From Lysobacter_F sp035645555 (GTDB taxonomy: Bacteria > Pseudomonadota > Gammaproteobacteria > Xanthomonadales > Xanthomonadaceae), in the NCBI GenBank assembly GCA_035645555.1, contig DASQMI010000086.1, forward strand, positions 124,001 through 188,000: a stretch of 64,000 nucleotides of DNA, given 5' to 3'. A program made the translations under genes and the position numbers. Positions within the stretch are counted from its first letter, which is position 1; each line of letters opens with the position of its first letter. The notes below the pieces were generated by a model. The model was given only the letters and a program-made list of their open reading frames with translations. It had not been told where the DNA came from and did no database searches. Of this stretch, positions 16,148 through 24,382 are shown in pieces.

Positions 16148-16942
16148 ATGTCCGCAGCCTTCGGCACCGAGACCGTGCTGGATGTCCGCCATTGGACGGA
16201 CGACTACTTCAGCTTCACCACCACCCGCGACGACGGCTTCCGTTTCGACAACGGCCAGTTCGTGATGATCGGCCTGCAGATCGACGGCCGCCCGCTGCTG
16301 CGCGCGTACTCGATCGCCAGCGCGAACTGGGAGGAGCAGCTCGAGTTCTTCAGCATCAAGGTGCCGAACGGCCCGCTGACCTCGCAGCTGCGCCACGTCA
16401 AGCCGGGCGACACGGTGCTGATCGGCCGCAAGCCGACCGGCACCCTGCTGATCCACGACCTGCATCCGGGCCGCAACCTGTACCTGCTGGGCACCGGCAC
16501 CGGGCTCGCGCCATTCCTCGCGGTGATCAAGGACCCCGAGACCTACGAACGCTTCGAGCGCGTGATCCTCTGCCACGGCGTGCGCGAAGCCAAGGACCTC
16601 GCCTACCGCGACTACATCCTCAACGAGCTGCCGCGCCACGAGTTCCTCGGCGAGCAGATCGCCGCGAAGCTGCGCTACTTCCCGGCCGTCACCCGCGAGG
16701 CGTTCGAGTTCGCCGGCCGCGACCACCGCGGCCGGCTGACCGAGTTGATGGCCAGCGGGCGGATGATGGAGCAGCTCGGCATCGAGCCGCTCGATCCGGC
16801 GCACGACCGCGCGATGATCTGCGGCAGCCCGCAGATGCTGGCCGACTTCCGCGCCCTGCTCGACGGCCGCGGCTTCACCGCGGCGCCGCGCATCGGCGTG
16901 CCGGGCGAGTACGTGTTCGAGCGCGCGTTCGTCGAGAAGTAG
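16148..16942 (+). CDS. fpr: Ferredoxin/flavodoxin-NADP+ reductase
   Basis: A 264-residue FAD enzyme moving electrons between NADPH and ferredoxin or flavodoxin. The FAD motif RAYSIAS (residues about 54-60) and GPLTSQL lie in the N-terminal barrel, GTGTGLAPF in the NADP domain, and the C-terminus EYVFERAFVEK is the signature ending of bacterial subclass I FPRs (Azotobacter/Pseudomonas type). Likely roles: Fe-S cluster assembly and repair, oxidative-stress defence. A TAAAAT -10 candidate lies at 16115-16120, 27 bases before the ATG. Confidence 0.95.
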   Translation: MSAAFGTETVLDVRHWTDDYFSFTTTRDDGFRFDNGQFVMIGLQIDGRPLLRAYSIASANWEEQLEFFSIKVPNGPLTSQLRHVKPGDTVLIGRKPTGTLLIHDLHPGRNLYLLGTGTGLAPFLAVIKDPETYERFERVILCHGVREAKDLAYRDYILNELPRHEFLGEQIAAKLRYFPAVTREAFEFAGRDHRGRLTELMASGRMMEQLGIEPLDPAHDRAMICGSPQMLADFRALLDGRGFTAAPRIGVPGEYVFERAFVEK

Positions 16943-17006
16943 ACGCCGCCCTCGCACCGCGGCGCTAGGATCGGGCGTCCGCGGCTTCGGCCGCCTCCCG
17001 GAGTCG

Positions 17007-17756
17007 ATGTGCGTGCTGCGCGTCCTCGCCCTACTGCTGGCGCTCGCGCTCGCCGCCTGCGCGTCGAACGGCGACCCGTCGCACCCGATCCCAGCCCGGC
17101 ACGTGCCCGCCGCGCAACCGGCGACGCGCCTGGTGGTGGTGCTGCCGGGGCGCGGCGACGACGTCGCCGCGCTGCAGCGCGCGCGCATCGCCGAGGCGAT
17201 CCAGCGCGCCTGGCCGGATGCCGACGTGGTGCTGACCGGGCTGTCGCTGCCGTACTACCTCGAAGGACGCGCCGCCGCCCGCCTGCGCGCCGAGGTGCTG
17301 CAACCGCTGCGGTCGCGCGGCTATCGCGAGACCTGGCTGCTCGGCGCGTCGATGGGCGGGATGGGCGCGATCATGTACGAACGTCACTTTCCCGGCGAAG
17401 TGGACGGCCTGGTGCTGCTGGCGCCGTATCTGGGCGACGAGGCGGTACAACGCGAGATCGCGGCTACCGGCGGCGTCCGCAACTGGCGGCCGGGCCCACG
17501 CCCGCCACGCATCGACCGCGATAACTTCTCGCGCGAGCTGTGGCGGCAGGTGCACGAATGGGCGCACGCCCCGGGCGGCACCCCGCACGTCTGGTTGGCC
17601 TATGGGCGGCGCGACCGCCTGCGCGAGGGGATCGAACTGCTGAAGCCCGCGCTGCCGGCGGCGCAGGTGTTTGAGCGCGACGGCGGGCACAGCTGGCGCG
17701 TGTGGGCACCCGCCAGCACCGCGGTGCTGCAGGCGATCGAAGCCGGACGCCGCTGA
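17007..17756 (+). CDS. Alpha/beta-hydrolase lipoprotein
   Basis: A 249-residue lipoprotein (lipobox LALAAC, C18). After the linker, TRLVVVLPGRGDD forms the first strand and oxyanion region. The nucleophile elbow is GASMGGMG (serine about residue 114), the acid is in LAYGRRDRL and the histidine in RDGGHSW, so the triad is complete. It is an esterase/peptidase-like hydrolase anchored in the envelope; the substrate is unknown. A TAGGAT -10 candidate at 16966-16971 lies 35 bases upstream. It ends four bases before the convergent STAS-like gene. Confidence 0.85.
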   Translation: MCVLRVLALLLALALAACASNGDPSHPIPARHVPAAQPATRLVVVLPGRGDDVAALQRARIAEAIQRAWPDADVVLTGLSLPYYLEGRAAARLRAEVLQPLRSRGYRETWLLGASMGGMGAIMYERHFPGEVDGLVLLAPYLGDEAVQREIAATGGVRNWRPGPRPPRIDRDNFSRELWRQVHEWAHAPGGTPHVWLAYGRRDRLREGIELLKPALPAAQVFERDGGHSWRVWAPASTAVLQAIEAGRR

Positions 17757-17759
17757 GCG

Positions 17760-18179
17760 TCAGTGCTCGCCGTGGCGCAGCCAACGCTCGGCGGCGGCCT
17801 CGGTGTCGAACACGCGGATCTCGTAGCCGAGCACGCGCGCGTGCAGCTCGGCGGATTCGGCGAACGCGAATTCGGTCTGCGGCCGGACCACGTAGGCCAT
17901 CCGCACGCCCTCGAAGCCACGGCCGACCAGGCTGGTAATGAGCGATTGCTGCTGCTCCGCGGTCAGCTGGCCACCGGCGAGACGATCGACGATCAGCAGC
18001 GTACGCGGCCGCCGCGCGCGCACCTCGTCGGCCAGCGCGTGCCAGCACTCGCGGATGGTCTCGAAGCGGCCGTCGCCGCCTTGCAGGACGACCTTCAGCC
18101 CGTCGCGCACGGGATGGCGGAGCAGTTGCGCCGGTGCCGGCATCGCAGCCGGCAGGAGAATGTCCTTGACCGCGTTCAT
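17760..18179 (-). CDS. STAS/SpoIIAA-like domain protein
   Basis: A 139-residue cytosolic protein. The pattern of a helix (ETIRECWHALADEV), a strand (RTLLIVDRLAGG), a helix and a second strand (GVRMAYVVRP), closing with YEIRVFDTEAAAERWL, fits the SpoIIAA-like/STAS fold (PF11964 type) common in proteobacteria. Some STAS proteins are anti-anti-sigma factors, but no phosphorylatable DS motif stands out and no kinase is nearby, so the role is open. Its ATG overlaps the stop of the glutathione peroxidase gene (ATGA), hence co-translated with it. Confidence 0.65.
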   Translation of the reverse strand: MNAVKDILLPAAMPAPAQLLRHPVRDGLKVVLQGGDGRFETIRECWHALADEVRARRPRTLLIVDRLAGGQLTAEQQQSLITSLVGRGFEGVRMAYVVRPQTEFAFAESAELHARVLGYEIRVFDTEAAAERWLRHGEH

Positions 18180-18658
18180 GCCAGCGCCGCTTCGATGTCC
18201 GACGCGATCGACTCCGGAGCGTCGTTCGGCGCGTAGCGGGCGAGTACGCGTCCATCGCGGCCGACCAGAAACTTGGTGAAGTTCCACTTGATCGCGTCGA
18301 TGCCGAGCAGGCCGCTCTTCTGCTGCTTCAACCACGCCCAGAGCGGATGCGCGTTCGGTCCGTTCACCTCGATCTTGGCGAACATCGGGAAGCTGACGTC
18401 GTACTCGAGCGAGCAGAACCGCTTAATTTCCTCGGCGTCGCCCGGCTCCTGATGGCCGAACTGGTCGCACGGGAACCCGAGCACCGCGAAGCCGCGATCC
18501 CGATAGCGGCGCCACAGCGCCTCCAAACCACGGTACTGCGGCGTGAAGCCGCACTGCGAAGCGACGTTGACGATGAGCAGGACCTGCCCGTCGAACTCGG
18601 ACAGCGGCCGCGCGCGCCCGTCGATGTCAACCGCACTGAACTGGGAGAGATTGGTCAT
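18176..18658 (-). CDS. Glutathione peroxidase-like thiol peroxidase
   Basis: A 160-residue peroxidase that reduces hydroperoxides with thioredoxin or glutathione. The catalytic cysteine is C36 in NVASQCGFTP; the GFPCDQFGHQEPG block carries Q66, and W125-N126 in KWNFTKF completes the tetrad. It is the cysteine, not the selenocysteine, type. The usual FPCNQF reads FPCDQF here. The start (MTNLSQFSAVD) was chosen to match the family length; an upstream in-frame start is inconsistent with that and overlaps a CRP-like site. First gene of a two-gene unit with the STAS-like protein. Confidence 0.93.
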   Translation of the reverse strand: MTNLSQFSAVDIDGRARPLSEFDGQVLLIVNVASQCGFTPQYRGLEALWRRYRDRGFAVLGFPCDQFGHQEPGDAEEIKRFCSLEYDVSFPMFAKIEVNGPNAHPLWAWLKQQKSGLLGIDAIKWNFTKFLVGRDGRVLARYAPNDAPESIASDIEAALA

Positions 18659-18727
18659 CCGTAAACGGTGCGGCGGCGAGACGAGACGCCCGTCGCGATA
18701 CTGTGGGGGACGCGATTCTAATTCGAA

Positions 18728-18743
18728 AGTGACCAAGATCACA
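18728..18743. promoter_or_regulatory. CRP/Clp-like binding site upstream of the glutathione peroxidase gene
   Basis: AGTGA, six bases, TCACA: 9 of 10 positions of the palindromic CRP/Clp consensus TGTGA-N6-TCACA. It lies 70 bases upstream of the peroxidase ATG in non-coding DNA. A TAGAAT -10-like box on the minus strand at 18715-18720 would place the site too close for class II activation (possible repression), while a weaker TATCGC at 18697-18702 would put it near -45 (activation). Direction of regulation is therefore unclear. Confidence 0.45.
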
Positions 18744-18818
18744 TTGCCGGGTGCGGCCGTTCACGGCCCGTTGCATCCCGCAGACGGCGACACCGGGCCC
18801 GTACCCGCGCGAATGGAG

Positions 18819-18847
18819 GCGACCCGGGGCGCGTAGCCCCGGGTCGC
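18819..18847 (-). terminator. Strong hairpin downstream of the amidohydrolase gene
   Basis: GCGACCCGGGGC (18819-18830) pairs perfectly with GCCCCGGGTCGC (18836-18847), 12 bp, five-base loop, eight bases after the amidohydrolase stop. No real T-tract follows on the minus strand, so termination may need Rho. Confidence 0.45.
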
Positions 18848-18854
18848 GATGCGC

Positions 18855-20882
18855 TCAATGCGCCGGCGGTGGCAGCGCGACGGGCGACGCGAACGGCTTG
18901 ATGCCGAGCGCCTCGTGCACGTCCGCGGGCCGGTAGGCGACGTCGCCCTTGATGACCAGCGCGACCTTGCGGATGTCGCCGATGTCGCGCGTCGGGTCGC
19001 CGTCGACCAGGATGAGGTCGGCGCGCTTGCCCGGCGCGATCACGCCGCGGTCTTCGGCGCGCGCGATACGCGCCGACGTCCAGGTCGCCGCCTGCAGCGC
19101 CTGCGCCGGGGTCATGCCGGCCTGGACGAACAGCTCGAGCTCGCGTTGCAGGGTGAAGCCGGCGACGCCGTCGGTACCCGGCACGATCGTGATGCCGGCC
19201 TTGTACATGCGCCCGACGAATTCGACCATCTTCTCGTAGGAGCGGTTGTAGCGCGTCGCGGTCGCGTCGTCGGGGATGTCGAACTCGGCCACCTTCAGCC
19301 CGCGCTGCACGTCGGGCGGCAGGTGCTCGGCCACTGCCGCGTACGCCTTCGACAGCTCGCCGGGGCGCTGCCGGATGAAGTCGAACGTGGCGAGCGTCGG
19401 ATCGATCGTCACGTCCTTCGCCTTCAGCGAGGCGATGAAGTCGCGGACCTCCCTCGAATCGAAGTCGAGGTCGGCGATGCCTTTCGCCGGCAGGTAGAAG
19501 CGCTCCAGCGTGCGCGTGTCGGTGTCGGGCTTCACCAGGAAGTTCAGCAGCACCTGGTTGATGTGCTGGATCTCGTCGAAGCCGGCGTCGACCACGTCCT
19601 GCGCGCGCAGCCATACCGGCACGTGCCCGCTGACCCGCAGGCCCTTGGCGTGGGCGTAGGCGACGGTGTCGCGCAGGATGTCCTTCGGGAACGAGTTGTA
19701 GATCTTGACCTGCATGTAGCCGTTGTCGGCGTACCAGTCGACCGCCTTCTTCGCCTGGTCGAGCGTGCTGACCACGAAGCCGTTGCGTGCCGACATCGGG
19801 CTCTCGCCCTCGAGGAAGCCGGCGGCCACGATGCGCGGCGACAGCAGCGTGCCGGCCTTCTCCTCCGCGATGATCTGCTGCAGCGTCGCATTGTCGTTGC
19901 CGAGATCGCGCACGGTGGTCACGCCGGCGGCGATGTTGAGCCCGCCGTCCCAGCGCCCGACGTGACCGTGCATGTCGAACAGGCCCGGCAGCAGCACCCG
20001 GCCGTTGGCGTCGATCACGCGGTCGGCCTGCGGCTTCGAGCCTGTCGGGGCGACCGAGACGATGCGCCCGTCGCGCACGAGCACGTCGCTCGCCTCACCG
20101 AGCCGCGCGTTCGCGCTGTCGAAGACGCGTGCGTTGCGGATCAGCGTGGAGCCCTTCAGCGACGTGGCCAGGCGCGCCTGCATTTCGCGCAGCACCTTGC
20201 CTTCGGCGTCCTTCTGGCGCGCCTCGAGCGCGGCCGCGTTCGCCTGCCAGCCCTCCTCGATCAGCTGCATCCATCCGGGAAAGATGAAGGCGAACAGCCG
20301 CGGGTGCTCGCCGGTCGTGGCCCACGCGAACGAAGGCGCGAAGCCGACACCGGTGATCGCCATCAGCTGGACGGTGCGCTTGTCGCGGCCGTTGGTGACC
20401 ACCGCCTCGTCGACCTTGCGCGCGGTCAGCGTGCCGCTCGGGATCAGCGGCAGCTTGCCGTCGGCGCGACGCGCGAGCGCCGCCAATGCCACCGACGACA
20501 CCTGCGGCGAGCCGCCCAGCGGCGAATAGAGCGCCGTACCGGACACCGTCGATTCGCCGGCGTCCGAGGTCGACTTCCAGCGCGCGGCATTGCCGTCACG
20601 CACGAAGTTCTCGTCCACCGGCGCCCCGAACGTCGAGGTGCCCTTGACCGTGTACGTGCGGAACGTGCCGTCGGCACCGAGCGTGTACTCCTCCTTCAGC
20701 TCCGGCCCGCGGCCGTTGTCCTTGAAGATGAAATCGACGCGGGTCACGCCCTCGTCGTGGACCACGATCTGGTGACCGGCCTTCTTGCCGCCGTCGACCA
20801 GTGCCACATACCGCACCGTCTCGGCCGACCAGGCCGGCGCCGCCAGCACGAGGGCGAGGCACATCCCGATTGCGCGCTTCAT
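18855..20882 (-). CDS. Exported metal-dependent amidohydrolase
   Basis: A 675-residue protein with a signal peptide (MKRAIGMCLALVLAAPAWSA). Residues 20-245 are an N-terminal region not typical of amidohydrolases. The amidohydrolase domain then runs from about 255 (NARVFDSANARLGEASDVLV) with the metal ligands HGH in LFDMHGHVGRWDGG, a lysine in VKIYNSF, histidines in VSGHVPVW and EIQHINQ, the aspartate in GTDG, and the C-terminal GKRADLILVDGDP. The family includes imidazolonepropionase-like and dipeptidase-like enzymes, so peptide or ring-amide hydrolysis in the periplasm is likely, substrate unknown. GGGAG lies nine bases before the ATG at 20882. Divergent from the M3 peptidase. Confidence 0.88.
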   Translation of the reverse strand: MKRAIGMCLALVLAAPAWSAETVRYVALVDGGKKAGHQIVVHDEGVTRVDFIFKDNGRGPELKEEYTLGADGTFRTYTVKGTSTFGAPVDENFVRDGNAARWKSTSDAGESTVSGTALYSPLGGSPQVSSVALAALARRADGKLPLIPSGTLTARKVDEAVVTNGRDKRTVQLMAITGVGFAPSFAWATTGEHPRLFAFIFPGWMQLIEEGWQANAAALEARQKDAEGKVLREMQARLATSLKGSTLIRNARVFDSANARLGEASDVLVRDGRIVSVAPTGSKPQADRVIDANGRVLLPGLFDMHGHVGRWDGGLNIAAGVTTVRDLGNDNATLQQIIAEEKAGTLLSPRIVAAGFLEGESPMSARNGFVVSTLDQAKKAVDWYADNGYMQVKIYNSFPKDILRDTVAYAHAKGLRVSGHVPVWLRAQDVVDAGFDEIQHINQVLLNFLVKPDTDTRTLERFYLPAKGIADLDFDSREVRDFIASLKAKDVTIDPTLATFDFIRQRPGELSKAYAAVAEHLPPDVQRGLKVAEFDIPDDATATRYNRSYEKMVEFVGRMYKAGITIVPGTDGVAGFTLQRELELFVQAGMTPAQALQAATWTSARIARAEDRGVIAPGKRADLILVDGDPTRDIGDIRKVALVIKGDVAYRPADVHEALGIKPFASPVALPPPAH

Positions 20883-21133
20883 GGGTCTTACTCCCGAGGG
20901 GAAAGGAGGCGGGACGCGTCGCCGACCGACTGGGCCGGCATCGCGGCGAACGGCAGGCAGGGTAACCCGTCCGCGCGCCACGGCGCGCGACGTCCGCCGC
21001 TGCCGGCACGGGCGCGCGGCCACGCGCGTTTCACCCGGCGCTCACGCCGGGTGCGGCCGCCTATGCCTTTCGTCATGCGTCCGACGGCAGGGCTTCCGGT
21101 AGGCTGCGGCCTCCTGTCCAGAGGTGCCGTCTG

Positions 21134-23344
21134 ATGAAGAAGCCGCTCGCGCTGGCGCTGGCGGCCGCGCTCTCCGCGCTGGCCGTTCCCGCTCTCGCCC
21201 AGTCCACCCAGTCCGCTACCGCCGTGTCCGCCGAGAATCCGCTGTTCGCCCCGAGTTCGCTGTCACTGCAGTACCCCGCGTTCGACAAGATCAAGGACGA
21301 GCACTTCGCGCCGGCGTTCGAGCGCGGAATGGCCGAGCACCTGAAGGAAATCGAGGCGATCGCCAACAACCGCGACAAGCCGACGTTCGAGAACACCATC
21401 GTCGCGATGGAGAAGTCGGGCCAGCTGCTGAACCGCTCCGCCATCGTCTTCTTCAATCTGGTCAGCACCGACACCAACCCGACGCGGGAAAAGCTGCAGA
21501 CTGATTTCGCGCCCCGCTTCGCCGCGCACCAGGACGCGATCAACCTCAACCCGAAGCTGTTCGCGCGCATCAAGGCGTTGCATGACCAGCGCGACAAGCT
21601 CGGTCTCGACGCCGAGTCGGTGCGCCTGATCGAGCGCTACTACACCGACTTCGTGCGCGCCGGCGCCAACCTGTCCGAAAAGGACAAGGCGCGACTGAAG
21701 GAAATCAACGCGCGCCTGGCCCAGCTCGGCGCCGAATTCAGCCGCAAGGTGCTTGCCGAGGTCAACGATTCGGCGGTGGTGGTCGACAGCCGCGCCGAGC
21801 TCGACGGCCTGCCGGAAGAGCGCATCGCCGCCGCCGCCAAGGCCGCCAAGGACCGTGGCCTGGAGGGCAAGTACGTCGTCACCCTGCTCAACACCACCGG
21901 CCAGCCGCCGCTGTCGGAGCTGCACAACCGCGCGCTGCGCGAGCGCATCTTCAAGGCGTCGGTCGCGCGCGGCAGCCGCGGCAACGCGAACGACACCACC
22001 GGCATCATCGCCGAGGTGGTGAAGCTGCGCGCCGAACGCGCGCGCATGCTCGGTTACCCGACCCACGCCGCCTACGTGCTGGCCGATGAAACCGCCAAGA
22101 CGCAGGACGCGGTCAACGCGATGCTCGGCAAGCTCGCCCCCGCCGCGGTCGCCAATGCCCGGCGCGAGGCCGCCGAGTTGCAGGCGATGATCGACAAGGA
22201 GCAGAAGGCCAAGGGCCAGCCCACGTTCAAGCTGGAGCCGTGGGACTGGGCGTACTACTCGGAGAAGGTGCGCCAGGCGAAGTACAACTTCGACGAGTCG
22301 CAGCTCAAGCCGTACTTCGAGATGACCAACGTGCTCGAAAACGGCGTGTTCTTCATGGCCAACAAGCTCTACGGCCTGAGCTTCAAGCGCCGCGACGACC
22401 TGCCGAAGTACCACCCGGACACCACCGTCTACGACGTGTTCGACCGCGACGGCAAGCAGCTCGCGATCTTCATTGCCGACATGTACGCGCGCCCGTCCAA
22501 GCGCGGCGGCGCGTGGATGAACGCGTACGTGCCGCAGGCCGGCCTGCTCGGCACCAAGCCGGTGGTGGCCAACCACCTCAACATCCCGAAGCCGCCGGAA
22601 GGCCAGCCGACGCTGATGACCTGGGACGAGGTCACCACCATGTTCCACGAGTTCGGCCATGCACTGCACGGCATGTTCTCGGACGTGAAGTACCCGTACT
22701 TCTCCGGCACCAGCGTGCCGCGCGACTTCGTCGAGTACCCGTCGCAGGTGCACGAGATGTGGGCCGACTGGCCGGAGGTGCTGGCCAACTACGCCAAACA
22801 CCACAAGACCGGCGAGCCGATGCCGAAGGAGCTGCTCGACAAGGTGCGTGCCGCGCAGAAGTTCAACCAGGGCTTCACCACCACCGAGTACCTGGCCGCC
22901 GCGATGCTCGACCAGCGCCTGCACCAGCTGCCGCCGGACCAGGTTCCGGTCGCCGCCCAGGTCATGGCGTTCGAGGCCAAGGCGCTCGCCGCCGACGGTC
23001 TCGACTTCGCCGCGGTGCCGCCGCGCTACAAGCTGCCGTACTTCAGCCACATCATGGGCGGCTACTCGGCCGGCTACTACGCCTACATCTGGTCCGAGGT
23101 GCTCGACGCCAACAGCGTGGAGTGGTTCAAGAAGAACGGCGGGCTCAAGCGCGAGAACGGCGATCACTTCCGCACCACGCTGCTGTCGCGCGGCGGCAGC
23201 AAGGACGCGCTGGACCTGTTCCGCGACTTCGCCGGGCACGAGCCGCGCATCGAGCCGCTGCTGGAGCGCCGCGGCCTGACGCCGACGCCGGCCGACGATG
23301 CACCGCCGGTCACCGAGCCGGGCAAGCCCGCCGGCAGCAAGTAA
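21134..23344 (+). CDS. dcp: Periplasmic M3-family dipeptidyl carboxypeptidase (Dcp-like)
   Basis: A 736-residue zinc metallopeptidase with a signal peptide (residues 1-22, ending ALA-Q). The zinc motif is H505-E-F-G-H509 in TMFHEFGHALHGM, with the downstream glutamate in SQVHEMWADWPEV, the classic M3 arrangement. Full length for Dcp (about 680 plus signal). It removes dipeptides from the C-terminus of oligopeptides; with the POT peptide transporter at 28.9 kb and the M14 peptidase it suggests peptide-based nutrition. TAGGCT at 21100-21105 is a plausible -10, 28 bases upstream. A 9-bp hairpin CACCCGGCG/CGCCGGGTG lies further upstream at 21032-21053. The C-terminal tail after residue 715 (PTPADDAPPVTEPGK) is low-complexity. 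Confidence 0.93.
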   Translation: MKKPLALALAAALSALAVPALAQSTQSATAVSAENPLFAPSSLSLQYPAFDKIKDEHFAPAFERGMAEHLKEIEAIANNRDKPTFENTIVAMEKSGQLLNRSAIVFFNLVSTDTNPTREKLQTDFAPRFAAHQDAINLNPKLFARIKALHDQRDKLGLDAESVRLIERYYTDFVRAGANLSEKDKARLKEINARLAQLGAEFSRKVLAEVNDSAVVVDSRAELDGLPEERIAAAAKAAKDRGLEGKYVVTLLNTTGQPPLSELHNRALRERIFKASVARGSRGNANDTTGIIAEVVKLRAERARMLGYPTHAAYVLADETAKTQDAVNAMLGKLAPAAVANARREAAELQAMIDKEQKAKGQPTFKLEPWDWAYYSEKVRQAKYNFDESQLKPYFEMTNVLENGVFFMANKLYGLSFKRRDDLPKYHPDTTVYDVFDRDGKQLAIFIADMYARPSKRGGAWMNAYVPQAGLLGTKPVVANHLNIPKPPEGQPTLMTWDEVTTMFHEFGHALHGMFSDVKYPYFSGTSVPRDFVEYPSQVHEMWADWPEVLANYAKHHKTGEPMPKELLDKVRAAQKFNQGFTTTEYLAAAMLDQRLHQLPPDQVPVAAQVMAFEAKALAADGLDFAAVPPRYKLPYFSHIMGGYSAGYYAYIWSEVLDANSVEWFKKNGGLKRENGDHFRTTLLSRGGSKDALDLFRDFAGHEPRIEPLLERRGLTPTPADDAPPVTEPGKPAGSK

Positions 23345-23356
23345 GCCCGCAGTGCC

Positions 23357-23390
23357 CGAACCGCCCGGACCTCCGGGCGGTTCGCTTTTG
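23357..23390. terminator. Rho-independent terminator after dcp
   Basis: CGAACCGCCCGG (23357-23368) pairs perfectly over 12 bp with CCGGGCGGTTCG (23373-23384), ACCT loop, followed by CTTTT on the plus strand. It lies between convergent dcp and the DUF72 gene, and could serve both. Confidence 0.85.
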
Positions 23391-23394
23391 CGGG

Positions 23395-24294
23395 TCAGCG
23401 ATCCGCGCGCGGGCCCACGCCGAGCATGCCCGCCAGCGCCAGCGCATCGAACGGCGCGCGTACCTTGGCGTCGTTGTCGAAGTAGCAGTACACGTCGCGC
23501 GGCCGCCGCGCTGGCGCCACTGCGTCGAGGCGCGCGGCGTCGGCCGGCTCGCTGCCCTCGCGCCATGCGCGGATGCGTTCCGCCCAGCGCGCCAGCGCCT
23601 CGCCGGTGTAGCCGCTGGTGTAGAGCACCTCGTCGCCGTGCAGGCGCAGGTATATGAAATCGGTCGTCAGCTGCTCGATCAGCGGCCAGCGCCCGGCCGT
23701 GTCGGCCACTACCAACGCGATCCCCGCCTCGCGCAGCAGTGCCGCGGCCTCGGCGCTGCAGAAGCTGGGGTGGCGGACTTCGAGCGCATGCCGTAGCGGC
23801 CTCGACGCGTCGATCGCGAGCGCGCTGCGGCCGCGCATGCGCGCGACGTCGCGTCGGCGCGCCAGCCGCAGGGCCTGCGCGGTGTCGCGCGGCAACAGCG
23901 CGAGGAACGTACGGAGCCGCTCCCTGTCGAAGCGCAGGCTCGGCGGCAGCTGCCACAGGATCGGCCCCAACTTGGCGCGCAGCCGCAACACGCCCGATGC
24001 GAAGAAGTTCGCCAGCGCCTGCTCGGCATCGCGCAGGCGCAGGATGTGGGTGATGAAGCGCGGCGCCTTGACCGCGAACACGAAGTCCTCCGGCGTGGCG
24101 TCGTGCCAACGCTGGTAGCTCGTGGGCGTCTGCAGCGAATAGAAACTGCCGTTGAGCTCGATGCTGTCGAACCGCGAGGCCGCGTAGGCCAGCTCGTCGT
24201 TCTGGATCAGGCCGGGCGGATAGAACACCCCGCGCCAGCCGGCGTAGCGCCATCCGGAAATGCCGATGCGGACCCGTCCCGACCTGCGCGCCAT
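23395..24294 (-). CDS. DUF72 (YecE-like) protein
   Basis: A 299-residue TIM-barrel-like protein. The opening RIGISGWRYAGWRGVFYPPG, then FDSIELNGSFYSLQTP, FAVKAPRFITHILRL and the C-terminal VYCYFDNDAKVRAPFDAL are the standard DUF72 blocks. Function is not settled; a link to nucleic-acid or xylose-isomerase-like barrels has been suggested from structure. Start ATG at 24294 with GGAGGG upstream. Divergent from the sirtuin gene. Confidence 0.88.
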   Translation of the reverse strand: MARRSGRVRIGISGWRYAGWRGVFYPPGLIQNDELAYAASRFDSIELNGSFYSLQTPTSYQRWHDATPEDFVFAVKAPRFITHILRLRDAEQALANFFASGVLRLRAKLGPILWQLPPSLRFDRERLRTFLALLPRDTAQALRLARRRDVARMRGRSALAIDASRPLRHALEVRHPSFCSAEAAALLREAGIALVVADTAGRWPLIEQLTTDFIYLRLHGDEVLYTSGYTGEALARWAERIRAWREGSEPADAARLDAVAPARRPRDVYCYFDNDAKVRAPFDALALAGMLGVGPRADR

Positions 24295-24370
24295 GCGCCC
24301 TCCGCTGCCGTCGCAGCGATCATCGGCGCGCGCGGTCGGCGCCGCGTGATCGGCCGGGCGTGGGCCGCGC

Positions 24371-24376
24371 TAGCAT
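24371..24376 (+). promoter_or_regulatory. -10-like box (TAGCAT) six bases before the sirtuin start: leaderless promoter
   Basis: TAGCAT, six bases, ATG at 24383. Transcription from this box would begin at or next to the start codon, consistent with the absence of a Shine-Dalgarno. The -35 region shows no match. Confidence 0.4.
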
Positions 24377-24382
24377 CGCCCC

